NCBI GenBank assembly: GCA_030828025.1
Contig: JAURDG010000080.1
Coordinates: 1-6,395 of the forward strand
Length of the DNA: 6,395 bases
Source of the DNA: Flavobacteriaceae bacterium
GTDB lineage: Bacteria; Bacteroidota; Bacteroidia; Flavobacteriales; Flavobacteriaceae
Reading direction: 5' to 3'
Made by a program: the position numbers and the translations under genes. The notes beneath the pieces were generated by a model. It had not been told where the DNA came from. It was given only the letters and a program-made list of their open reading frames with translations, and searched no databases. Shown one piece after another: positions 1-5,359 of this stretch (its first letter is position 1; each line of letters begins with the position of its first letter).

Positions 1-577
1 CAATAATCAACATGATGATATACACCTGAACCAGCCGCCACAAATATGCCCGTAGCTCCATAGAGCTTAGCGAATCATCATCAAAATAAGGCACATAAAT
101 AATGGCGAGTGGTGCTCCCTTTTTATCAAATATATAAAAGTAAGAAGACCGTGTTCGAATCCCGTTATCGCTACGGACATCAATGTAGTGGTCATTGGGG
201 TTTTCTGCCAATTGACGCAGCACCTCTTCGGGAAGCGGTTGGGTGGCTATAGGCGACGTGTTCTCATCCAAAGGAACCCTCGTTCCATTAAGGCTATACA
301 CCCTAAAATTAATGTTCAGTACGTCTGAAGTTTGCGCTACATGACCAGCAAAAATTTGTGCAGTATTTTCGGGTATAAGTTGATAGGTGCTATCGTCAAG
401 TAAGTAAGCAAGGCGTTTTTTTAGCTGATTTTCTTTGCGCTGCAAACGCTGCTCATGGTAGGTGTTGGATTGTTCGCTATACTGAAAAATGGTAACGCCT
501 GCCATAAGCAATGATGCCACAAGCACCACCGAAACAAGCGCTGTGAAGATTCGTGCGCGAAGAGAAAGCAAACGCAT
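1..577 (-). CDS. Membrane sensor protein, probable two-component histidine kinase (N-terminal part, cut by window edge)
   Basis: An open frame starts at ATG 577-575 and runs off the left edge after 192 codons with no stop. Residues 1-10 (MRLLSLRARI) are a short basic cytoplasmic start. Residues 11-31 form a hydrophobic membrane anchor. Residues 32-65 are rich in Gln, Glu, Lys and Arg and may be helical or coiled coil. Residues 66-175 look like an extracytoplasmic sensing domain, and a second membrane segment begins near residue 184. This anchor, periplasmic domain, second anchor layout is typical of sensor histidine kinases, and the N-terminus resembles flavobacterial NtrY/HAMP-type kinases as I remember them. 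The catalytic domains (HAMP, DHp, ATPase) lie outside the window, so the kinase call is inference. The start is only 2 nt after the hemJ stop, so the two genes are very likely co-transcribed. A chemoreceptor or other two-anchor sensor remains possible. Confidence 0.62.
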   Translation of the reverse strand, partial: MRLLSLRARIFTALVSVVLVASLLMAGVTIFQYSEQSNTYHEQRLQRKENQLKKRLAYLLDDSTYQLIPENTAQIFAGHVAQTSDVLNINFRVYSLNGTRVPLDENTSPIATQPLPEEVLRQLAENPNDHYIDVRSDNGIRTRSSYFYIFDKKGAPLAIIYVPYFDDDSLSSMELRAYLWRLVQVYIIMLII

Positions 578-579
578 AA

Positions 580-1131
580 CTACTGTTTAGTGGTTCGAAG
601 CCGTTTGTACAGGCGTATTCCCAACACCAACAATAATGCCAAACCAACAAGGCCGAAAAGTCCAAAAAGCCAATGAGCGCTGTTCTTCAAAATAGCTAAA
701 AATACCACCGCAAATAAAATTAAGGTTGCACCCTCGTTCCAAAAGCGAAAAAAAGTAGCGCTATGTCGAAATGTACCGCGCAAAAACTCTTTGTATAACA
801 AATACGTTTTAATGTGATAAGCAACCAACAGACCCACAAAAATAAGTTTAATGAGCATCCATGATTTCGTAAGTAAGAAGGGTTTTATTCCCAACATCCA
901 CAAGGCAAAAATGATTCCTAAAATTGCCGAAGGTACCGTAATAATCTTCCAAAGGCGCCGCATCATTAGCTGAAGTTGCGGAATCAAAATATTAGCCTCG
1001 TTTTCGGGGCGTTGGTTTGCTTCAACAAGGTAAACCATAAGGCGTGGTATATAGAACAAACCCGCAAAATAAGTGATAACAAATATTAAATGTAATGCTT
1101 TTATGTATTCGTAATAGTCCACGTCAAACAA
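580..1131 (-). CDS. hemJ: Protoporphyrinogen IX oxidase HemJ (CopD-like/UPF0093 family membrane protein)
   Basis: HemJ oxidises protoporphyrinogen IX to protoporphyrin IX in the cytoplasmic membrane, the penultimate step of the protoporphyrin-dependent pathway. The 183-residue product has about five hydrophobic helices (roughly residues 11-34, 63-80, 91-111, 134-149 and 153-173). It shows the family's conserved positions: His14 in KALHLIF, Arg30 in FYIPRL, Met57-Arg58-Arg59-Leu, Lys95, His106, and Trp131-Asn132-Glu133 leading into the fourth helix. The placement next to hemH, which uses its product, supports the call. No ATG is available: upstream in frame there is only a stop at 1155-1153, and the first internal Met is residue 32, inside the conserved core. 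The start is therefore TTG at 1131 or GTG at 1122. The GTG start gives MDYYEYIKALHLIF, which looks more like the family's usual N-terminus. It lies 29 nt after hemH and 2 nt before the sensor gene. Confidence 0.92.
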   Translation of the reverse strand: MFDVDYYEYIKALHLIFVITYFAGLFYIPRLMVYLVEANQRPENEANILIPQLQLMMRRLWKIITVPSAILGIIFALWMLGIKPFLLTKSWMLIKLIFVGLLVAYHIKTYLLYKEFLRGTFRHSATFFRFWNEGATLILFAVVFLAILKNSAHWLFGLFGLVGLALLLVLGIRLYKRLRTTKQ

Positions 1132-1160
1132 TTGTTCTAAAGGTACGCCTTTTTAAGTAT

Positions 1161-2180
1161 TTATGAGGCTGTTGCCCACTCATCAATCCACCGACTAAGT
1201 ACATTTACCCAATCTTCACGATCGTTGATGCAGGGAACGACATGCAATTCATCTCCTCCCTTTTCTTCAAAATCTTCCTTGGCTTCCATGCCTATTTCCT
1301 CTAAAGTTTCCAAACAATCCGAGATAAAGGCTGGCGTGACAACCGCCATATTTTTTGTTCCGTTCTTAGCAAAAGATTCAACCGTTTTATCGGTATATGG
1401 ACGCAGCCATTTATCGCCAGCAAGGCGTGATTGAAAAGAGGTAGAAAAACTTCCTGGTTTTAGTTCCAAATATTCGGCAACTTGCTTGGTTGTCTCATAG
1501 CACTGATGGCGATAACAGTACGTGTGCGCTTCGGAAGGTGTTTGACAACAAGATCCGTCAATTTTACAGTGCGAATTGGTCACATCCGACTTGCGAATAT
1601 GTCGTTCAGGAACGCCATGATAGGAAAAGAGCAAATGTTCCCATGGCTTATCCTGTAAATACTCTTGAATGGAGTGAGAAAGTACCCGAATATAGTCTTG
1701 ATGGTGGTAAAAAGCAGGAAGATGCGTAAAGCGCATGTGCGGATACTCTTTAGCCCGAATTTCTTCTGCCAACACCAAAATGGTTTCGGTAGTTGCCATG
1801 GCATGCTGCGGATAAAGTGGAATGAGCAAGACCTCATCTATCCCTTTATCGTGCAATTCTTTTAAGCCTGTGGCGATAGATGGTTCGCCATAGCGCATTG
1901 CTAAAGCAATAGGAATAGATGTTTTTTGCGCTACTTTTTCTTGTAGGCGTTCAGAAAGCACAATCAGTGGAGAACCTTCGTCCCACCAAATCTTTTTATA
2001 GGCTTTTGCCGATTTTTTGGGACGGGTATTAAGGATAATTCCTTTGACCAAAAAGGTGCGGAACCACTTGGGCACATCGATAACCCGCTCGTCCATTAAA
2101 AATTCTTCCAAATAGGGCTTGACGTCCTTAGGGGTTGGACTTTTTGGTGAGCCTAAATTCACCAGAAGTACTCCTTTCAT
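1161..2180 (-). CDS. hemH: Ferrochelatase HemH (protoporphyrin type) with a Cys-rich insertion
   Basis: Ferrochelatase inserts Fe2+ into protoporphyrin IX to give protohaem. The product is 339 residues, normal for bacterial HemH, and starts at ATG 2180 with the family opening MKGVLLVNLGSP. The catalytic motif SYHGVPERHI is at residues 186-195, with the metal- or proton-handling His188. The second active-site region, SDCLETLEEIG, is at 287-297, where Glu291 aligns with the essential glutamate of other ferrochelatases. TSFQSRLAGDKWLRPYT (247-263) and the WWDEGSPL segment near 65-72 are also family hallmarks and are closest to proteobacterial-style HemH. An insertion directly after the catalytic His carries Cys205, Cys211, Cys212, Cys222 and Cys227. 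Some microbial ferrochelatases carry a [2Fe-2S] cluster, so these may be ligands (inference). The gene begins 14 nt after the regulator gene's stop and is followed by hemJ. Confidence 0.97.
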   Translation of the reverse strand: MKGVLLVNLGSPKSPTPKDVKPYLEEFLMDERVIDVPKWFRTFLVKGIILNTRPKKSAKAYKKIWWDEGSPLIVLSERLQEKVAQKTSIPIALAMRYGEPSIATGLKELHDKGIDEVLLIPLYPQHAMATTETILVLAEEIRAKEYPHMRFTHLPAFYHHQDYIRVLSHSIQEYLQDKPWEHLLFSYHGVPERHIRKSDVTNSHCKIDGSCCQTPSEAHTYCYRHQCYETTKQVAEYLELKPGSFSTSFQSRLAGDKWLRPYTDKTVESFAKNGTKNMAVVTPAFISDCLETLEEIGMEAKEDFEEKGGDELHVVPCINDREDWVNVLSRWIDEWATAS

Positions 2181-2194
2181 AGCTTTATTTTTCG

Positions 2195-3085
2195 TTACGA
2201 AGATACAGACAATAGGTATTTTTTGGGAGTTGTGCCAAACTTCTTTTTAAACGCATCAATAAAATGACTTGAATTGCTGTAGCCAAGCTGTAGTGCGACC
2301 TCGTTAACATTATAAGAACCCGAAACCAATAGCTGCCGCGCATGATTCATCTTATGATCCAATAAAAATTGGTAAACACTGCTACCATACAACTGCTTAA
2401 ACCCTTCTTTTAGTTTTTTAAGGCTTATGCCTACTTCATCCGAAAGTTCTTGTAAACTCGGAGGAGCCGTCATTCTGTCCAACATTATCTGCTTGGCATT
2501 ACGGATTTTTCGCACGTTTTCTTCATCAACCAAAAACGGACATTCCGTCAAATCGGTAGCTTCTGTTGGAAAAAAATAAAGACTCAACAACTCGTAAACC
2601 TTTCCCTTTAAGTACAGCCTACTCATAAGTGCGTTTGGGTGGTGTTGCAAAATTTGACTTAGCACGACAGCCATAGAAGGCGAAAAAACATGGTCTTTGT
2701 AGTATTTTTTGTTGATGTTTTCTTCTAAAAGAAAACTAATTTGATTGGCTTCTTGAGAGAATAAACTATGAAACTTTTTAATCGAAATAAGCACAGTAAC
2801 CAATTGGGTGTTGGCAACAACATCAAGCTCCATAGGCAGCTCTCGCTGTGGGTTATACAACAACAACACATGCTCGTCCATCAGTGGCAGCTGATAACCT
2901 CCTTGATTGAAGTTAAACACAGCACTTCCCTTAAAACAAAAATGAAACTGAATCAAGCTGGCATCAACATGACGGATTATCGTTTTGGGCGCATTGGCGG
3001 TGTTCTCATACGTAAGTACAGAAAACCCATCTTCTATAAGCTGTTCTATTTGAGGACTTAGAGCGGTATTTTTGTGCTGCGGCAT
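2195..3085 (-). CDS. AraC/XylS-family transcriptional regulator (PchR-like), divergent from hemA
   Basis: The product is 296 residues from ATG 3085 (MPQHKNTALSPQ). The C-terminus holds the two helix-turn-helix motifs of the AraC family: HTH1 about 211-231 (LQELSDEVGISLKKLKEGFKQ) and HTH2 about 259-281 (NVNEVALQLGYSNSSHFIDAF), ending in the signature FKKKFGTTPKKY. Residues 1-180 are a separate ligand or dimerisation domain with no motif I can name. The LKEGFKQLYGSSVYQFL segment resembles PchR-type regulators of siderophore and iron uptake, which hints at an iron- or haem-linked signal (inference). A longer frame opens at TTG 3142, adding 19 residues. I reject it because that TTG is the -33 element of the gene's own promoter and transcription should begin near 3106. 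The protein probably controls one or both divergent haem operons through the 21-bp direct repeat at 3162-3190. Confidence 0.9.
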   Translation of the reverse strand: MPQHKNTALSPQIEQLIEDGFSVLTYENTANAPKTIIRHVDASLIQFHFCFKGSAVFNFNQGGYQLPLMDEHVLLLYNPQRELPMELDVVANTQLVTVLISIKKFHSLFSQEANQISFLLEENINKKYYKDHVFSPSMAVVLSQILQHHPNALMSRLYLKGKVYELLSLYFFPTEATDLTECPFLVDEENVRKIRNAKQIMLDRMTAPPSLQELSDEVGISLKKLKEGFKQLYGSSVYQFLLDHKMNHARQLLVSGSYNVNEVALQLGYSNSSHFIDAFKKKFGTTPKKYLLSVSS

Positions 3086-3110
3086 AATCGGACTTCTTAC
3101 TTTGACAGAA

Positions 3111-3142
3111 CAAAAATACAAAGAAAATATTGCTTTTTTCAA
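3111..3142 (-). promoter_or_regulatory. Promoter of the AraC-hemH-hemJ-sensor operon (Bacteroidota type)
   Basis: On the minus strand the -7 element TATTTTTG lies at 3118-3111, a perfect match to the Bacteroidota consensus TAnnTTTG. A -33 TTG lies at 3142-3140, with a 21-nt spacer within the usual range. Transcription would start near 3106 and leave a leader of about 20 nt before ATG 3085. No strong Shine-Dalgarno is present, which is normal for this phylum. The element matches are seen directly; promoter activity is inferred. Confidence 0.68.
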
Positions 3143-3161
3143 GTTGTTTTGGGCAACCTGA

Positions 3162-3190
3162 TAGCGTTAGAAAAAGTACTTTTAGCGGTA
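3162..3190 (+). promoter_or_regulatory. Candidate AraC-type operator: direct repeat with a 21-bp period
   Basis: TAGCGTTA at 3162-3169 and TAGCGGTA at 3183-3190 match at 7 of 8 positions and are exactly 21 bp apart, two helical turns. This is the half-site spacing used by AraC-family activators that bind through two HTH motifs. The downstream copy covers the place where the -33 of the hemA promoter should be (about -41 to -34 from the predicted start), the usual position for a contact with RNA polymerase. The most obvious binder is the adjacent AraC-type protein. Binding is inferred. Confidence 0.45.
3172..3183. repeat. 12-bp perfect palindrome nested between the operator half-sites
   Basis: AAAAGTACTTTT reads the same on both strands and is centred between the two copies of the 21-bp-period direct repeat. 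It could be a site for a second, dimeric regulator, or just AT-rich filler. No known operator consensus is recognised. Confidence 0.4.
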
Positions 3191-3219
3191 TTTTTTAAAA
3201 AATAGGAATATTACTTTTG
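3191..3219 (+). promoter_or_regulatory. Promoter of the hemACDE operon (strong -7, weak -33)
   Basis: TACTTTTG at 3212-3219 matches the Bacteroidota -7 consensus TAnnTTTG. No TTG lies at the expected -33 distance: the region around 3188-3193 reads GTATTT, which abuts a TTTTTTAAAAAA palindrome at 3191-3202. A poor -33 next to a candidate activator site suggests a promoter that depends on activation. The predicted start near 3224 leaves a leader of about 16 nt before ATG 3241 with no Shine-Dalgarno. Confidence 0.6.
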
Positions 3220-3240
3220 TCCAGCAACTAAACGTCAGAT

Positions 3241-4476
3241 ATGCCGGCAACGGATATGTTTTTCTGTATAGGTCTCAGCTACAAAAAAGCGAATGCCACA
3301 TTAAGGGGGAAATTTAGCATTACTACAAAAGCTAAGCCGTTTTTATTAGAAGACGCACGAACTCAAGGTATTCGGTCGTTAATGGTAAGTTCTACCTGTA
3401 ACCGAACAGAATTATACGGCGAAGTTGACGATGCACAGAAACTTATTGACCTACTCTGTACCCATTCTCAAGGAACGCCAGCAGACTTTGAAGCTGTAGG
3501 CACCATCCGTAAAGGGCAAGCGGCAATAAAGCACCTCTTTAATGTTGGTACTGGCTTGGATAGCCAAATCTTGGGTGATTTTGAAATCATCGCACAGCTC
3601 AAGCAAAGCGTCAAATTGTCCAAAAAGAGCAACATGCTCAGCCCTTTTATGGAGCGTTTGTTCAATGCGGTGTTGCAAGCAAGTAAGCGCATCAAAACCG
3701 AAACCGAGCTGTCTTCAGGAGCGACTTCTGTTTCCTACGTCTCTGTCCGCTATATGCTCGACAACATCATAGATCTTGACAACAAAAAAATTGTCCTCTT
3801 TGGTCTTGGAAAAATTGGGCGAAATACCTGTGAAAACTTGGTAAAACATACCAAAAACAGCCATATTACACTTATCAATCGAACACGTGAACGCGCAGAG
3901 CAACTGGCAGGAAAATTTGCCATTGACGTAAAAGACTACGCTTCACTTCCTGTTGAAATACGAAACGCAGACATTCTTGTTGTCGCCACAGGTGCCGAAC
4001 AGCCGACCATCTCCAAGGCCCTAATTCACTCTGAAAAACCCTTGCTTATTTTGGATTTGTCGATGCCCAAAAACGTACACACCGACGTATTAGAGCTGCC
4101 CAACGTTACCCTACTTCATCTTGACGAGCTCTCTAAAATGACCGACGAAACCCTAGCCTTGCGCAAGGCACATATCCCCAAAGCCAAAGAAATCATCGCT
4201 GAAACCTGCGCTGAATTTAATCAATGGCTGGAAACACGCAAATTTGCGCCTGCACTTATTGCTGTCAAAAAGCTGATGCAAGACATTCAACAGCAGGAAC
4301 TGGAAGTGCAACGCAAGAAAAATCCTGCGATAGACGATCGCCAAGCGACAGCTGTTTCCGAAAAACTCATCCAAAAATTGACCAACCGTATGGCGAATCA
4401 CCTCCGTGAGAGCGACAACACCCACGAAAGTGTCAAGGCCATAGAAACCTTGTTTAATATCTCGACACATGAATAG
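3241..4476 (+). CDS. hemA: Glutamyl-tRNA reductase HemA
   Basis: HemA reduces glutamyl-tRNA(Glu) with NADPH to glutamate-1-semialdehyde, the committed and usually regulated step of the C5 pathway; HemL then makes 5-aminolaevulinate. The product is 411 residues, within the family range. The catalytic motif SSTCNRTELYG is at residues 50-60, with the thioester-forming Cys53. The conserved GTGLDSQILGDFEI stretch is at 103-116. The NADPH-binding Rossmann motif GLGKIG is at 188-193, with NRT at 213-215. LDLSMPKNV (271-279) and the helical C-terminal dimerisation domain after about 300 complete the protein. The start ATG 3241 is about 16 nt from the predicted transcript start; an ATG at 3256 (MFFCIGLSYKKANA) fits the family's usual N-terminus about as well. 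It is the first gene of the right arm, divergent from the regulator, and overlaps hemC by 8 nt. Confidence 0.97.
   Translation: MPATDMFFCIGLSYKKANATLRGKFSITTKAKPFLLEDARTQGIRSLMVSSTCNRTELYGEVDDAQKLIDLLCTHSQGTPADFEAVGTIRKGQAAIKHLFNVGTGLDSQILGDFEIIAQLKQSVKLSKKSNMLSPFMERLFNAVLQASKRIKTETELSSGATSVSYVSVRYMLDNIIDLDNKKIVLFGLGKIGRNTCENLVKHTKNSHITLINRTRERAEQLAGKFAIDVKDYASLPVEIRNADILVVATGAEQPTISKALIHSEKPLLILDLSMPKNVHTDVLELPNVTLLHLDELSKMTDETLALRKAHIPKAKEIIAETCAEFNQWLETRKFAPALIAVKKLMQDIQQQELEVQRKKNPAIDDRQATAVSEKLIQKLTNRMANHLRESDNTHESVKAIETLFNISTHE
4469..4476 (+). other. hemA/hemC 8-nt overlap
   Basis: The hemC start and the hemA stop share ATGAATAG. hemC is read one base forward of the hemA frame. The same geometry recurs at the next two junctions, which suggests translational coupling. 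Confidence 0.85.
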
Positions 4477-5359
4477 TCGGGTGCGTATCGGCACTAGAGG
4501 AAGCGCACTAGCCCTTTGGCAAGCACGATGGGTGCAAACACGCCTCCAATCGATTGGAATAAAAAGCGAGCTAGTCCCCATTGAATCTAGTGGCGACCAA
4601 CAGCTACAAAAACCCTTGTACCAAATGGGTGTTCAAGGCATATTTACCAAAGAGTTAGATACTGCTTTATTGACAAAAGAGGTTGATTTGGTCGTGCACA
4701 GCATGAAAGATGTACCTACGCAACTTCCAGAGGGCATCGCCCTTGCCTTTGTGCCACAGCGCGGACCTCATGCCGATGTCTTTATTCCTAATCGCCCCGA
4801 CTGGGAAAAGGAAGGCAGCACCATTGCCACCAGTAGCCTTAGACGAGCAGCCCAATGGCGATATGCCTATCCAACGCATTGTATTACAGACATTAGGGGC
4901 AATGTGCCAACACGCTTGAAAAAATTGAGCGAAAGCAATGCGCATGGAACCATCATGGCACAAGCTGGGCTGGAACGTTTGGACATGCTGCCGAGTAATG
5001 CCATTACCCTGGATTGGATGGTGCCAGCACCGGCTCAAGGGGCAATACTTGTTACGGGCTTGGCTTCAAAACCTGAACTTTTGTCCGCACTACATAAATT
5101 AAATGACGCAGAAACAGCCATATGCGTTGAACAAGAGCGTTCCTTTTTACGCACGCTTGAGGGTGGTTGTACCGCACCAATCGGTGCCCATGCAACCATC
5201 AAGGGAGATGTCCTTTATTTTAAAGGATGTGTGACCCATAAAGAAGGAAAAGAGCAATTGCTGTTTGAGGAAGAATTCGATGTTGCCGAAGAAAATATTG
5301 GGCGTATTGCCGCTGAACAACTCTTGGAACGTGGCGCAAAAAAGCTGATCGATGGCTAG
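4469..5359 (+). CDS. hemC: Hydroxymethylbilane synthase (porphobilinogen deaminase) HemC
   Basis: HemC polymerises four porphobilinogens into the linear tetrapyrrole hydroxymethylbilane in the cytoplasm, building on its own covalently bound dipyrromethane cofactor. The product is 296 residues, slightly under the common length of about 310. It opens with RIGTRGSALALWQA (6-19). The catalytic aspartate is Asp81 in VHSMKDVPT. The substrate-binding arginines are in TSSLRR (121-126) and in DIRGNVPTRL (141-150), where Pro replaces the more common Asn. The APAQGA motif is at 187-192, and the cofactor cysteine is Cys234 in LEGGCTAPIGA. All key residues are present. The ATG lies inside the end of hemA (overlap ATGAATAG, 8 nt) with no Shine-Dalgarno, so translation is probably coupled. 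It overlaps hemD in the same way. Confidence 0.97.
   Translation: MNSRVRIGTRGSALALWQARWVQTRLQSIGIKSELVPIESSGDQQLQKPLYQMGVQGIFTKELDTALLTKEVDLVVHSMKDVPTQLPEGIALAFVPQRGPHADVFIPNRPDWEKEGSTIATSSLRRAAQWRYAYPTHCITDIRGNVPTRLKKLSESNAHGTIMAQAGLERLDMLPSNAITLDWMVPAPAQGAILVTGLASKPELLSALHKLNDAETAICVEQERSFLRTLEGGCTAPIGAHATIKGDVLYFKGCVTHKEGKEQLLFEEEFDVAEENIGRIAAEQLLERGAKKLIDG
5352..5359 (+). other. hemC/hemD 8-nt overlap
   Basis: The hemD start and the hemC stop share ATGGCTAG. The shift is again one base forward, identical in length and frame relation to the hemA/hemC junction. Confidence 0.85.

Larger units (their letters stand above)
3062..3195. repeat. Pair of exact 12-bp repeats flanking the divergent promoters
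   Basis: AGCGGTATTTTT occurs at 3062-3073, in the first codons of the regulator gene, and again at 3184-3195, in the hemA promoter, 122 bp apart. The second copy includes most of the downstream half-site of the 21-bp-period direct repeat, so the first may be a remote operator site just downstream of the regulator's own transcript start. It could be chance in AT-rich sequence. Confidence 0.4.

Noticed and set aside
148..165. GTTCGAATCCC, resembling the T-loop of a tRNA.
   Set aside because: The bases on both sides do not pair into a T stem, no acceptor or anticodon arms are found around it, and it lies in the intact sensor reading frame (residues near IRTRSSY).
1132..1160. Possible terminator between hemH and hemJ (AAAAAGGCGTACCTTT on the minus strand).
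   Set aside because: AAAGG and CCTTT can pair weakly, but the stem is 5 bp and no U run follows; the short gap fits an operon.
1225..1865. Several plus-strand open frames antisense to hemH.
   Set aside because: They are short, overlap one another in different frames and resemble no protein; hemH explains the sequence fully.
2768..3061. Open frame of 97 codons on the plus strand inside the regulator gene.
   Set aside because: It is antisense to the regulator, whose frame has clear AraC motifs; no promoter or domain supports it.
3086..3142. N-terminal extension of the AraC-type regulator from TTG 3142.
   Set aside because: The codon coincides with a well-placed -33 element, and the predicted transcript starts downstream of it; ATG 3085 is preferred.
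4153..4581. Open frame of 142 codons on the minus strand across the hemA/hemC junction.
   Set aside because: It lies entirely antisense to two well-supported genes, has no recognisable domain and no promoter; it is a coding shadow.
4667..5038. Open frame of 123 codons on the minus strand inside hemC.
   Set aside because: It is antisense to the conserved catalytic core of HemC, with no family features in the translation.
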